Shown: positions 1-8,967, counted from the first letter of the stretch. The stretch is DNA of 64,000 bases from Sphingomonas sp. Mn802worker (GCF_000382485.1 NZ_AORY01000011.1:181437-245436), one strand, 5' to 3'. Numbers and translations: made by a program. Notes: a model not told the origin generated them from the sequence alone.

Positions 1-1226
1 TTGTCCTTGTCGAGCAGGCACGCGCCCACGCAGTAACCACGCACCATGCCGACGCCGTGGGTGAACACTAGCCAGCCCTCGTCGATCTCGATCGGCGATC
101 CGCAATTGCCCATCTGGACGAACTCCCACGGATATTTCGGCCCCATGATGATTTCGCCGTCTTCCCACGTGTCCATATCGTCGGAGCGGAGAAGCCAGAT
201 GTTCTCATTGTCCTGTCGCCCCAGCATGACGAAGTCGCCGTCGATCCGCCGCGGGAACAACGCCATCCCCTTGTAGCCCGTCATCCGCCCGGTCAGCGGA
301 CGCATCTCGACTGTGCGCAGATCGACGCCGCGCAGCATCTCCTGCCGCGCATCCTTGCCGTCGAATGCGGTATAGGTGCCGAGGATACTGCGCGTGCCGT
401 CGTCGTCGGTGAAGTTGACCAGCCGCACGTCCTCAATCCCCTGCCGCTGGCTCGGCAGCACCGGGAAGATCACCGTCTCCGACACGTCCTGGCTGTCCTC
501 GCAGATCAGCCGCACCCAGCCGTCGTCGTGCGGCGACACCTGCGGCGGAATGCCGGTCGTGCTTGGCGGATCGAGCGTCAGTCCGCGGTCGCCGTCCCAC
601 TCGCCGGTGCGGAACGTGACGGAGGAGATGTGTCCCTCGCCGATCCCGCGCAGCGACATCAGAAACCGCACCGAACCCGGCTTCGCGTCGGTCTGCTCGG
701 GCAGCGCCACCATGCTGGGATTGAACAGCGCCGCCGATTCGAACGCATATTCCTGGCTGAAATACGCACCGATCAGCACCCGATCGGTTTCGTCCTGCGC
801 CGGATCGCCGATCTCCGCCTTCACATCCTCGTAACGCCGCAGGAACGTGTGCTGCACGTTGCGGTGGCGCTCGCACATCGGCGTCATCAACAGGTCGCGC
901 ATCCGCGCGCGCATGTCCGGCGCAAGCGACATCAGCCGCCCGGCGACCGCGGTCGCGCGCGGCGTCCGCCCGTCGGCGAAATCGGCCGGGTAGCTGAACC
1001 CGAACGGCCGCACGACGGTGCGCGAGGGATCGGGCTTTAACTCCAACTCGAGCGTCGAGAACACATCCGCCGCTGTCATCGCGGTCGGATGCAGACCCGG
1101 CGATGCGCTCCCGTTCGGATCGCTCGCCGCTTCATGCTCACCAGGCGACAGCGTCGCCTGCACCGGCGCCGCCGCCTCGGGCTGGCCGGACCGGTATCGT
1201 GCCTGCTGGTCAAGCGTCTGGGACAT
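1..1226 (-). CDS. Glycoside hydrolase family 130 protein, 3' end beyond window
   Basis: GH130 enzymes are phosphorylases or hydrolases of beta-mannosides; the exact substrate cannot be read here. The minus-strand reading frame opens at ATG 1226 (MSQTLDQQARYR) and runs about 408 codons without a stop to the window edge. Family-like blocks are visible: FNPSMVALPEQ near residue 170, KGMALFPRRIDG near 320, and GNCGSPIEIDEGWLVFTHGVG near 375, which match the five-bladed propeller core of GH130. The first 60 residues are polar and look disordered, with no signal peptide, so a cytoplasmic location is likely. A GGAGG ribosome site lies a few bases before the start. The product call is an inference from motif memory. 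Confidence 0.8.
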   Translation of the reverse strand, partial: MSQTLDQQARYRSGQPEAAAPVQATLSPGEHEAASDPNGSASPGLHPTAMTAADVFSTLELELKPDPSRTVVRPFGFSYPADFADGRTPRATAVAGRLMSLAPDMRARMRDLLMTPMCERHRNVQHTFLRRYEDVKAEIGDPAQDETDRVLIGAYFSQEYAFESAALFNPSMVALPEQTDAKPGSVRFLMSLRGIGEGHISSVTFRTGEWDGDRGLTLDPPSTTGIPPQVSPHDDGWVRLICEDSQDVSETVIFPVLPSQRQGIEDVRLVNFTDDDGTRSILGTYTAFDGKDARQEMLRGVDLRTVEMRPLTGRMTGYKGMALFPRRIDGDFVMLGRQDNENIWLLRSDDMDTWEDGEIIMGPKYPWEFVQMGNCGSPIEIDEGWLVFTHGVGMVRGYCVGACLLDKD

Positions 1227-1300
1227 GCAAAAAACCTCCGCCGCGCGGCTGCTTTATGCCCCGTGCTGCCGCCTGAACGGCGGCGCGCGCATTCCGCTCC

Positions 1301-1326
1301 CGCGGTGACGTAAAACGTCACGCGCG
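1301..1326. repeat. Inverted repeat in the gap before the GH130 gene
   Basis: GTGACG, a TAAAA spacer and CGTCAC form a perfect 6-bp inverted repeat, with further GC-rich pairing outside it. It lies between the end of the amidohydrolase gene and the start of the GH130 gene, both on the minus strand. There is no T-run, so it could be an operator for the GH130 gene or a factor-assisted terminator. Nothing else decides between these. Confidence 0.35.
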
Positions 1327-1385
1327 GGAGAGAATTGATGCAGATCAGGCAACATCCCGCCCGCTCGCGCGGGTGGGCACCAGCC

Positions 1386-2690
1386 TCAACGCCGCTCGTA
1401 CGCCTTGGGCAGCGCGCCCTCGGTCGGCGTCAGGTACCGGTCGCGCAACTCGGTCTGGCGCGACCGCATCGGCTGCGGCTTGCCGTCGATCCAGATCGCG
1501 ACCGGCTTCGACGACAGTTCCAGCGGATCGCCATCCCACATCACTACGTCGCCGCGCCGTCCGGGGCGAAGCGAGCCGATCTCGCCGTCCATCCCCAACG
1601 CCGCCGCCGGCCCGCTGGTGATGCTGGCCAGCGCATGACCCCAGTCGAGCCCGGTCGCGCCCGGCACCCGCGTGATCGCGACCAGATTGCCGGCGAACTG
1701 CTTGACGACATGCTCGCCCGGCGCGTCATTGTAGCCGAGCGTCGAGAGCGCGACCGTCACCCCGGCCGCTGACATGCGCCCGACATTCGACTCGGTCGCC
1801 GCGACCTGCTCGAACGAGGCGGGCAGATCGGCCAGCGCCTGCGCGATCACGGGCACCCGCGCGGCCGCAATCTCGCGCGCGACCATCCACCCTTCCGCGA
1901 CCCCGACCAGCACCAGCTTCACCTGCGGGTAGTCGCGCTTCAGCGCCAGTACCGAGCGGATGTCGCTGGCGCGCTCGACATGCACCAGCAGAGGCACGCG
2001 TCCGTCGAGCACCTGCACCAGCGCCTGCGCATCGCCGCGCTTGATCAGCGCATCGCGTCCGCGTCCGTCGAAGGTGGCCGGGCTGCGGCGATAATCCTGC
2101 GCCTGCGCGAACGCGTCGCGCAACGCCGCATAGGCCGCCGGGCGACTGCCGCCCGCCTGGCGTCCGCCATCCTCGCCCAGTTCGACATATTGGAACGCGC
2201 GCGGGCGGATCACCGTGTCGGCGTCGCCCCCCAGCCCGATCACCGCGCCTTGGCCGGCGAAGATCGACCCCGCCGAACGCGGCGAGACGATCGCGCGCGT
2301 GACGCCGCCCAGCCGCTCGTTGGCAATGATCACGCTCGCCGGGTTGATCGCGGGTGCGATGTCGATCGCGGCGTTGAACGGTGACTGCCGCGCGGTCACG
2401 TCATTGCTTTCCTCGACCCCGTCGGCATCCTCCAGCCCCATGTTGGAGAAGCCCGCGACGAAGCCTGGCGCGACCCATTTGCCCGTCGCGTCGATCACCT
2501 GCGCGCCCGCGGGCACCGCGACCCCGCGCCCGGCCGCGACGACGCGCCCGTTCTGCACCACCACGGTCCCGCCTTCGATCGGCGCGGAGCCGTCACCGAT
2601 CGCGACCGTGCCGCCGGTGATGGCGACCGTCTGCGCGCCAGCGGGGACCGACAGCAACGCAGCGGCGGAGAGGAGAAATGCGCGCTTCAC
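1386..2690 (-). CDS. Secreted amidohydrolase-like protein lacking the HxH metal motif
   Basis: This is an amidohydrolase-superfamily protein of 434 residues with a signal peptide (residues 1-20, ending AGAQ). It starts with GTG at 2690, and that GTG overlaps the stop of the upstream amidohydrolase by four bases (GTGA). The start is chosen for the overlap and the signal peptide. The N-terminal sandwich and C-terminal part (GEIGSLRPGRRGDVVMWDG) are typical. Where its neighbour has GIVDIHSHLG, this protein has GFVAGFSNMG, so both histidines of the metal-binding HxH are replaced (F81, N83). One histidine remains in LLVHVERASD. It is probably a non-catalytic or altered partner of the upstream enzyme; the role is inferred. 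Confidence 0.8.
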   Translation of the reverse strand: MKRAFLLSAAALLSVPAGAQTVAITGGTVAIGDGSAPIEGGTVVVQNGRVVAAGRGVAVPAGAQVIDATGKWVAPGFVAGFSNMGLEDADGVEESNDVTARQSPFNAAIDIAPAINPASVIIANERLGGVTRAIVSPRSAGSIFAGQGAVIGLGGDADTVIRPRAFQYVELGEDGGRQAGGSRPAAYAALRDAFAQAQDYRRSPATFDGRGRDALIKRGDAQALVQVLDGRVPLLVHVERASDIRSVLALKRDYPQVKLVLVGVAEGWMVAREIAAARVPVIAQALADLPASFEQVAATESNVGRMSAAGVTVALSTLGYNDAPGEHVVKQFAGNLVAITRVPGATGLDWGHALASITSGPAAALGMDGEIGSLRPGRRGDVVMWDGDPLELSSKPVAIWIDGKPQPMRSRQTELRDRYLTPTEGALPKAYERR

Positions 2691-4120
2691 TTGACGTCTC
2701 CCGAACCCGGCTGCCCCAACTCGAAGTCGCTCACCGGCCGCAGCCGCAGATTGTCCGCGTCGTACAACAGCGCGCCGTCGATCCACACCTTCTCGGGCCG
2801 GGTATAGACGCTGAATGGATTGCCGTTCCACAGCACCACATCCGCCATCTTGCCCGCCACCAGGCTGCCGGTCCGGTCCGCGATATGGAGCGACTTCGCC
2901 GGGTTGAGCGACAGCCACTTCCACGCCGCCGCATTGCTGATCTCGATGCCGGCATGCCTGGCCGACGACAACACCTTGGCGACTTCCTGGTTCAATCGCT
3001 GGATACCGTTCTCGTCGTCGGAATGGATCATCCCGCACGCGCCCGACTTCTCGAGGATGGCAAGGTTCTCGCCGATCCCGTCGTAGCTCTCCATCTTGAA
3101 CCCGTACCAGTCGGCCCACACCGCGGCGCAGGTGTTGTTGGCCTTGAGCAGGTCGGCGATCTTGTACGCCTCGACCGCGTGATGGAACGCCTCGACGTGG
3201 TAACCGAACTCCTTTGCCATATCGAGCACGTTGGCCATCTCGTCGGCGCGGTAGCAGTGGTTCTGCACTAGGATCTCGCCAGACAAGACACCGCGCAGCG
3301 TGTCCATCGCGATGTCGCGGTCGGGCATGTCGCCGCCGTCGGCGTCATACTTGTCCCATTTGCGCTTGTACGCCGCCGCCTTCGCCCAAGTCGCGCGGTC
3401 GACCGCGATGTTGCCCATCCGCGTCGACGGCTCGCGCCCCTTCGAACCGTAGACGCGCTTCGGATTCTCGCCGCACGCCATCTTCAACCCGTAGGGTGCG
3501 CCGGGAAACTTCATCCCCTGCGTCGTGCGCGCATAGACGTTCTTCAGCACCACCGATCGCCCGCCGAACAGGTTGGCGGATCCCGGCAGGATCTGCAGCG
3601 TGGTCACGCCGCCGTTTGCCAGCGCGCGGCTGAACCCCGGGTCCTGCGGCCATACGCTGTGCTCGGCCCAAACGTCGGCGGTGACCGGCGCGGTCGCCTC
3701 GTTCCCGTCCGAAAGCGCGCGCACCTGCGGGCTCGGGTAGTCGCCCAGATGGCTGTGGATGTCGACGATGCCCGGCGTCACGAACTTGCCCGTACCGTCG
3801 ATCGTCGTGACGCCGGCGGGCGCGGAGACGCTCTGCCCCACGCTCACGATCTTGCCATCGGCGAACAGCACCTGTCCGCGCTCGATCCGGTTGCCCTCGC
3901 CGTCGAACACCGTGACGTTGGTGACCAGCGTCGGCACACCCGGATAGGCGTGGTAGGTCGAGGGGAACGGATCGCGCGAATAGGGCTTGGGCGGCGCCTT
4001 GCGGCTGGCGTCACCGCGCGACGCTGTCTGCGGCCGCGCTCCGGCCTGCGTGCACGCCGGCAGCACCAGCGCGAGCGCCGCCGTCATCCCCAGCGCCCGT
4101 CCGGCGCGCCCCGTCTTCAT
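2687..4120 (-). CDS. Amidohydrolase, predicted lipoprotein
   Basis: Metal-dependent amidohydrolase of 477 residues, predicted to be exported and lipid-anchored: the N-terminus is basic and hydrophobic with a lipobox ending LPAC (Cys23). The metal ligands are visible as HSH at residues 122-124, later NHCYRAD and FHHAV histidines, and an aspartate in IHSDDENG. The C-terminus has the usual SLVAGKMADVVLWNG sandwich block. ATG 4120 is chosen over a longer reading from 4144 because GGGGCAGGGA lies directly before it and the signal peptide begins there. It is translationally coupled to the degenerate paralogue downstream, so the two may act as a complex in the periplasm. The substrate is unknown; imidazolonepropionase-like or peptidase-like members are possible. 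Confidence 0.85.
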   Translation of the reverse strand: MKTGRAGRALGMTAALALVLPACTQAGARPQTASRGDASRKAPPKPYSRDPFPSTYHAYPGVPTLVTNVTVFDGEGNRIERGQVLFADGKIVSVGQSVSAPAGVTTIDGTGKFVTPGIVDIHSHLGDYPSPQVRALSDGNEATAPVTADVWAEHSVWPQDPGFSRALANGGVTTLQILPGSANLFGGRSVVLKNVYARTTQGMKFPGAPYGLKMACGENPKRVYGSKGREPSTRMGNIAVDRATWAKAAAYKRKWDKYDADGGDMPDRDIAMDTLRGVLSGEILVQNHCYRADEMANVLDMAKEFGYHVEAFHHAVEAYKIADLLKANNTCAAVWADWYGFKMESYDGIGENLAILEKSGACGMIHSDDENGIQRLNQEVAKVLSSARHAGIEISNAAAWKWLSLNPAKSLHIADRTGSLVAGKMADVVLWNGNPFSVYTRPEKVWIDGALLYDADNLRLRPVSDFELGQPGSGDVK

Positions 4121-4280
4121 TCCCTGCCCCCGTTCACAGCGCAATTATTCTGCATCTCGATCCTGCCGCCCGCACGAGGCGCGTGCAAGCGCTAACCATG
4201 ACGCGATCGTCGCTGATCGTGCGCATTGAACAACTCGCCCACGCGATACTTTGCGCCACCGATCACCGATCGCACCAATA

Positions 4281-4305
4281 TTGTGAGGTCACAAAGATTC
4301 TTTGT
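4281..4305. promoter_or_regulatory. Overlapping palindromes in the mucR upstream region
   Basis: TTGTGA-GG-TCACAA (4281-4294) and ACAAAGA-T-TCTTTGT (4291-4305) are both perfect inverted repeats that share four bases. They sit in an AT-richer stretch about 90-110 bases before the mucR start. MucR-family proteins bind AT-rich DNA and often repress their own genes, so this is a plausible control region, by inference only. Confidence 0.4.
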
Positions 4306-4393
4306 CTCGTTTATGTTGAAATTTACAAGTCGGCATGTTGACGATCGAATGCCCGATGTTATTTGGGCTCACGAAATCAAGGAGCCAGCAGAC

Positions 4394-4906
4394 GTGAATG
4401 ATGACGCGATGACCAACAACACCGTGGAGCTTGCAACCGAGCTGACCATCGCGTGGCTCTCCAATCCCAACACCCGCGCCGCCAGTGAAGACGTTCCTGC
4501 CTTCCTGCAGCAGATGCACCATGCGGTCAGCAACCTGACCGGCACCGGAGCGCCCGAAAGCAGCGAGGAGCCGCAGGCCGAATATACGCCCGCCGTGTCG
4601 GTGCGTAAGTCCTTGGCGTCGAAGGACCACATCATTTCGCTGATCGACGGCAAGCCGTACAAGACCTTGCGTCGTCACCTCGCCGGTCAGGGCTTGACCC
4701 CGGACGAGTATCGCCAGCGCTATGGCCTGAAGTCCGACTATCCGATGGTTGCCGAAAGCTATTCGGAAGCACGCCGCGACATGGCGAAGAAGATCGGTCT
4801 CGGCCGCAAGGCCGGCGCGAAGAAGTCGACCGAGCAGGCCGCCGAAGCCGAGACGCCTGCACCGCGCCGTGGCCGCAAGGCCGCTGCAGCCAGCGCCGAG
4901 GGCTGA
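4394..4906 (+). CDS. mucR: MucR/Ros family transcriptional regulator
   Basis: MucR/Ros regulators are DNA-binding, H-NS-like silencers of exopolysaccharide, motility and cell-cycle genes in Alphaproteobacteria. GTG 4394 is chosen because AAGGAG lies nine bases upstream; an in-frame ATG at 4409 is too far from that site, and the longer reading from 4226 begins in promoter-like DNA. The product is 170 residues. The family core is clear: VRKSLASKDHIISLIDGK, LRRHLAGQGLTPDEYRQRYG and KKIGLGRK, followed by a basic Ala/Lys/Arg tail. The two zinc cysteines expected before the DGK turn are absent and only one of the two histidines (RRHL) remains, as in sphingomonad and some Mesorhizobium homologues that fold without zinc. 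Confidence 0.88.
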   Translation: MNDDAMTNNTVELATELTIAWLSNPNTRAASEDVPAFLQQMHHAVSNLTGTGAPESSEEPQAEYTPAVSVRKSLASKDHIISLIDGKPYKTLRRHLAGQGLTPDEYRQRYGLKSDYPMVAESYSEARRDMAKKIGLGRKAGAKKSTEQAAEAETPAPRRGRKAAAASAEG

Positions 4907-5753
4907 CACCGCGCCCGATACCCGCTCGCCCTTCCCCGACGTCCGCGCCGTACTCGCCACGCGAGTACGCGCGCTCGTCGGTTCGGGCGAGATGGACCTG
5001 ACGCGACCACCCGGCGACGACGGGCTGTTCGGCCCGAGCTCGGCGGCGTGGCGCGTTCACGGTGATTTCACCGCCATGATGATCGGCGGCATATCCGCGC
5101 TGTTATTGCAGATGCTCCACCCCGCCGCGCTCGCGGGCGTGTGGGACCATTCGGGCTTCCGCGACGATCGCCACGGACGGCTGAAACGCACCGCACGTTT
5201 CATCGCCGCGACCACGTTCGGCTCAACCGAGCAGGCCCGCACCGCGATCGCGCAGGTTCGCCGCATCCACGACTGCATCGGCGGCGTCATGCCCGATGGC
5301 ACGCGCTACACCGCCAACGATCCCGTTCTGCTCACCTGGGTCCATGTCGCGGAAGTCGACAGCTTCCTGCGCGCCTATCTACGCTACCGCGACCAACGAA
5401 TGAGCGCAATCGACCAGGACCGCTATCTCGCCGAAACTGCCACGGTCGCCGAAGCACTTGGCGCTACCGACGTGCCGCGCTCCCGCGCAGCGATCGACGC
5501 TTACTTCGCCAGCATCCGCCCCGACCTGCGCGCCGATCACCGCACGCGCGAGGTAGCGCAGGCACTGCTCGCACCGGGCGACGACCGCGCGACCACCTCG
5601 GCCATGAACCTCGCGGTCGCCGCCGCGATCGACCTGCTGCCGCCATGGGCACAGGCGCTCCACGGCCGCAGCCTACCCACCTATGCGCGCTCCGCGGTCC
5701 GCCTTGGTGCCAATAGCATGGGCAGCGTTCTGCGCTGGGCGCTCAAAGCCTGA
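4869..5753 (+). CDS. Oxygenase MpaB family protein (DUF2236)
   Basis: This resembles the MpaB/Lcp-like DUF2236 family, which includes heme-dependent oxygenases such as latex-clearing protein. The recognisable blocks are WRVHGDFTAMMIGGISALLLQM, LHPAALAGVWDHSGF and DPVLLTWVHVAEVDSFL, with conserved histidines near the middle. The 3' end is firm. The start is uncertain: GTG 4869 keeps the conserved stretch before the WRVHGD block but overlaps mucR by 38 bases in another frame, while ATG 4992 would give a shorter protein. No signal peptide is visible, and the substrate is unknown. It follows mucR on the same strand and may be co-transcribed. Confidence 0.75.
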   Translation: MAARPLQPAPRADTAPDTRSPFPDVRAVLATRVRALVGSGEMDLTRPPGDDGLFGPSSAAWRVHGDFTAMMIGGISALLLQMLHPAALAGVWDHSGFRDDRHGRLKRTARFIAATTFGSTEQARTAIAQVRRIHDCIGGVMPDGTRYTANDPVLLTWVHVAEVDSFLRAYLRYRDQRMSAIDQDRYLAETATVAEALGATDVPRSRAAIDAYFASIRPDLRADHRTREVAQALLAPGDDRATTSAMNLAVAAAIDLLPPWAQALHGRSLPTYARSAVRLGANSMGSVLRWALKA

Positions 5754-5762
5754 GCCTCGTTC

Positions 5763-5791
5763 CGTCACCCCGGACTTGATCCGGGATGACG
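5763..5791. repeat. REP-like palindrome between convergent genes
   Basis: CGTCACCCCGGA, a short loop and TCCGGGATGACG form a long near-perfect hairpin between the convergent MpaB-like and pal genes. Repeats of this form (CGTCAnCCCGGA) are dispersed through many sphingomonad genomes, from general knowledge. Here it may also end transcription in both directions. Confidence 0.6.
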
Positions 5792-5847
5792 AAGGTTCTT
5801 TCACGCCCGATCGCTCGGATCGGCCGCTAAGCCGACCCGAACAAGCC

Positions 5848-6378
5848 TCAGCTCACCACCACGGTCACCGCACGGCGGTTCCGCGCATAGCTCGCCTCGT
5901 CCGAACCGAGCGCAACCGGGCGTTCCTTGCCGTAGCTGATGACGCTAATCCGCGCCGGGCTGATGCCGCGCGCCGCCAGATAGTTCTTCGCCGCATTGGC
6001 GCGCCGGTCGCCAAGCGCCAGGTTATACTCACGCGTCCCGCGCTCGTCGGCGTGACCCTCGATCGTGACGCGCACGTTGGGGTAACGCGTCAGCCATTGC
6101 ACCTGCGTGTCGAGGATCGCGCGCGCTTCGCTGTCGATGTCGTACATGTCGAGCGCGAACAGCACCGTGTCGCTTGTCACCGAGCGCTTGAAATCGGCCG
6201 CCGACCCCGGCGTCGCCGCGCCCGCGCCGCCGCCGTTCAGCCCGCCGTTCGGGTCCTGGTACGCAGGCGGCGGCGCCTCGCCGGCGGCGGGCGGCAGCAC
6301 CGCGGGGCGCTTCTTGGAGCACGCCGCCGTCGCCACCAATGCGGTCGCCAGCAATATCGTCGTCGTCAGTCGTGCCAT
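5848..6378 (-). CDS. pal: Peptidoglycan-associated lipoprotein Pal
   Basis: Pal is an outer-membrane lipoprotein that binds peptidoglycan and TolB and keeps the envelope joined at the septum. The product is 176 residues from ATG 6378 (MARLTTTILL), with a lipobox ending TAAC (Cys20). The OmpA-like domain fills the C-terminal half, with TIEGHADERGTREYNLALGDRRA as its binding block and the YGKERP segment near the end. The longer reading from 6462 has no signal and is rejected. It lies 88 bases downstream of tolB on the same strand and closes the tol-pal cluster. No cpoB/ybgF follows, because the next gene is convergent. Confidence 0.97.
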   Translation of the reverse strand: MARLTTTILLATALVATAACSKKRPAVLPPAAGEAPPPAYQDPNGGLNGGGAGAATPGSAADFKRSVTSDTVLFALDMYDIDSEARAILDTQVQWLTRYPNVRVTIEGHADERGTREYNLALGDRRANAAKNYLAARGISPARISVISYGKERPVALGSDEASYARNRRAVTVVVS

Positions 6379-6466
6379 GCTCTTCAACTCCCGTGATGAT
6401 CCCCTGGATGCCCGTGTCGGGCAGATGCTCCCAGTGGTAATGTGCGCTGTTGGTTGACCCAAGCGC

Positions 6467-7876
6467 TTACGGCTGAAGCGGTCCCCACGCCGGATCGGAC
6501 CCGTCGAGCGGAGTCGGGATACGCCGCGCGTTGACCCCGGTCAGGTCGACCGACCACAGGTCCGCCTTGCCCCCGCTGCCGCTCCCGGTGCGGAAGAAGG
6601 TGATGACGCGCCCGTTCGGCGACCAGCTCGGCCCCTCGTCCTGGTTGCCGTCGGTCAGCAACTTCTCACCCGAGCCGTTCGGGCTCATCACGCCGATGCG
6701 GAACGATCCCGCCAGCTTGGTGAACGCGATCAGGTCGCCGCGCGGGCTCCACACCGGCGTCGCGTAGCGACCGCCGCCGAAGCTGATCCGCTGCTGGTTC
6801 GACCCGTCCGCGTTCATGACGTAGATCTGCTGCCCGCCCGAACGATCGCTCTCGAACACGATTCTGGAGCCGTCGGGCGAATAGCTGCCGCCGGTGTCGA
6901 TCCCGGGCGAGTTGGTCAGCCGCTCGGGCGTCCCCCCGCCTGCGCTCGACACGCGGTAGATGTCGGTGTTGCCGCCGTCCGCGCGCGAGAACAAAATCCA
7001 GCGGCCGTCTGGCGAGAAGCGCGGCGCGAACGTCGTTGCCGCACTCTGCACCACCAGCCGCTGCTTGCCCGTGCCGATGTCGTATACGTAGATCGCCGGG
7101 TTCTTGCCGACATAACTCATGTAGACGATCGACTGCTGGTTGGGCGCGAAGCGCGGCGTCAGCACGATCGACGACCCCGCGGTCAGGAAGCGGTGGTTGG
7201 CGCCGTCCTGGTCCATGATCGCCAGCCGTTTGATCCGGTTGCCCTTCGGACCCGTCTCGGACACGTAGACGACGCGGCTGTCGAAATACGGCCCCTCGCC
7301 CGTCAGCCTTGCATAGATCGCGTCGGCGCATTTGTGCGCCGCGCGGCGCCACTGCGACGGCGGCACCACGAAGCCCTGCCGCACCAGCTCGGCGCGCGCG
7401 GTCACGTCGTACAGATAGCATCCGACCGCGAGCGACCCGTCGTTGTTGGCGCGGATATAGCCCTGCACCAGCGCCTGCGCGCCCGTCCCGCCCCAATAGT
7501 CATACGCGGGCGCGGTGACCTCGGGGAACATGACCGTGCGCAACTGCGCCGGCGGGATCGGCGTGAACAGCCCCGATCCGCGCAGGTCATTGGCGATGAT
7601 GTCGGCCAGCTGCCGCCCCAGCGCATCGGTCGACCCTGCCGGCGTGCTCGTCACCGCGGGCGTCGGCATCGCCGGGATCGCGATCGGCATCGGCGCGGAA
7701 ATGCCGCCGGTCACGTCGACCTCGAGCGGCGGCGGGGTCGCGCCCGGCGCGGCTTGTGGCGGCTGCGCCCCCGCCGGCGGCGTGAGCGTCACCGGCGGCA
7801 CGTCCTGCGCGCACGCCGGGGCCGAGACGATCCCGGCGGCGAGCGCCGAGACGAGAAGAAGCGCGCTGATCCTCAC
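6467..7876 (-). CDS. tolB: Tol-Pal system protein TolB
   Basis: TolB is the periplasmic beta-propeller that links TolA to Pal. The product is 469 residues. It starts at GTG 7876, overlapping the tolA stop by four bases (GTGA), and opens directly into a signal peptide ending PACAQ. A TTG a few codons upstream is possible but less likely. The N-terminal domain is followed by WD40-like repeats with the family pattern FAPRFSPDGRWILFSR, GGSYSPDGSRIVFESD and GPSWSPNGRVITFFR. The protein has an unusually long Pro/Ala-rich linker (about residues 25-65) between the signal peptide and the first domain, which otherwise matches the family. Confidence 0.97.
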   Translation of the reverse strand: MRISALLLVSALAAGIVSAPACAQDVPPVTLTPPAGAQPPQAAPGATPPPLEVDVTGGISAPMPIAIPAMPTPAVTSTPAGSTDALGRQLADIIANDLRGSGLFTPIPPAQLRTVMFPEVTAPAYDYWGGTGAQALVQGYIRANNDGSLAVGCYLYDVTARAELVRQGFVVPPSQWRRAAHKCADAIYARLTGEGPYFDSRVVYVSETGPKGNRIKRLAIMDQDGANHRFLTAGSSIVLTPRFAPNQQSIVYMSYVGKNPAIYVYDIGTGKQRLVVQSAATTFAPRFSPDGRWILFSRADGGNTDIYRVSSAGGGTPERLTNSPGIDTGGSYSPDGSRIVFESDRSGGQQIYVMNADGSNQQRISFGGGRYATPVWSPRGDLIAFTKLAGSFRIGVMSPNGSGEKLLTDGNQDEGPSWSPNGRVITFFRTGSGSGGKADLWSVDLTGVNARRIPTPLDGSDPAWGPLQP

Positions 7877-8967
7877 CGCAATTTCCAATTGTAGTTGATG
7901 TTGCTCCACCCCCCGTTGGCGGTGGCGTAATATTCGGCCGGCAGTTTCAGCGGCGAGCACCCCTTGAACGCGGCAATTCCCAGATCGACCACGCGCCGTG
8001 CATAACGCTGGTTGTCGTCGTCGACGCCGCGCTGGCGCACGACCGTGGGCGTCGCCGACAGCGTGCCGTCGCGGTTGAGGCGCAGGTTCAGCGTCGTCAC
8101 GATCTGGTTCGCGCCGGGACCTGGGTCGACTTGGCGATCGGCGCACGGCTGGATCTGCCGCGCGATCGCCTGCTGGATCGCGGCGAGCGCAGCGCCGTCG
8201 ACGCGCGCGGCCGAAGGCGGCGCATCGCTGCTCTTCGCCCTGCTCGGCTCGGCCGACAGCCCTTTGAGGAAATCGTCGCCCAGCCTCCCGCCGCGCGGAC
8301 GTGACGCGGTCGCCTTCTCGCTCGCGCCACTGCCCTGCTTCGTCGCCGGCTTGGCGGCTGGCTTGCCCGAAGACTTGGCAGTTGAGGGCGCGGTGCTTGC
8401 CTTGCTTGACGTCGACTTGCTGGACGTCGACTTGCTCGCACTCGCCTGCTTGGCCGGCGCGGGCTTCGCCGCTGGCTTCGCGGTCGACTTGGCCGGCGCC
8501 TTCTCCGCCGCCTCGCGCACCGGCGGCTTTGGCTTCGGCTTGGGCGCAGCCTTTGGAACCGGCTTTGGCTTCGGCGCGGGCTTTGGCTTTGGCGCCGGTT
8601 CCGGCTTCGGTGCAGGCTTGGGCGGCGCCGGCTTGGGCGCGGGCTGCGGCTTTGGCTTGGGTTCCGGCTTCGGTTCTGGCGCGGGTGCGGGCGCAGGTGC
8701 CGGCTCGGGCAAGGGCTCCGGCTCGGCCGCGGGCGGCGCCGCATCCTCCGGCTCGCCCGCTTCCGGCGACACACGCTGCGACGGTGCCTCGCTGCTTGCC
8801 GGGGCCGCTGCTTCCAGCGCGACGTCGGGCACCAGGCTGACCTCGACCGGCGTCTGCTTCAGCTTGACCGGATTGGGCGTGTCGAGAAAGCCGAGCGACA
8901 TCGCGCCGAACAGCAGGACGTGGCCTGCGATCGCAACGCCCAGGCCGACCTTCTCGGCGCGGTCCAT
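7873..8967 (-). CDS. tolA: Tol-Pal system protein TolA (energy transducer)
   Basis: TolA is the inner-membrane protein that spans the periplasm and passes energy from TolQR to TolB/Pal. The product is 364 residues from ATG 8967, which shares one base with the tolR stop (TGATG); a TTG one codon upstream is the alternative. There is one membrane segment (about residues 8-27), then a long Pro/Ala/Lys/Glu region of PKPxPxP and later SKSTSSK repeats to about residue 225, in place of the Ala/Lys/Glu helix of enteric TolA. The C-terminal TonB/TolA-like domain includes the QIQPCADRQVDPG stretch. Identity rests on position and architecture more than on sequence. Confidence 0.92.
   Translation of the reverse strand: MDRAEKVGLGVAIAGHVLLFGAMSLGFLDTPNPVKLKQTPVEVSLVPDVALEAAAPASSEAPSQRVSPEAGEPEDAAPPAAEPEPLPEPAPAPAPAPEPKPEPKPKPQPAPKPAPPKPAPKPEPAPKPKPAPKPKPVPKAAPKPKPKPPVREAAEKAPAKSTAKPAAKPAPAKQASASKSTSSKSTSSKASTAPSTAKSSGKPAAKPATKQGSGASEKATASRPRGGRLGDDFLKGLSAEPSRAKSSDAPPSAARVDGAALAAIQQAIARQIQPCADRQVDPGPGANQIVTTLNLRLNRDGTLSATPTVVRQRGVDDDNQRYARRVVDLGIAAFKGCSPLKLPAEYYATANGGWSNINYNWKLR

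Noticed and set aside
4226..4393. N-terminal extension of the mucR frame from ATG 4226
   Set aside because: It covers the palindromes and promoter-like DNA, and the good ribosome site is at 4379-4384 before GTG 4394.
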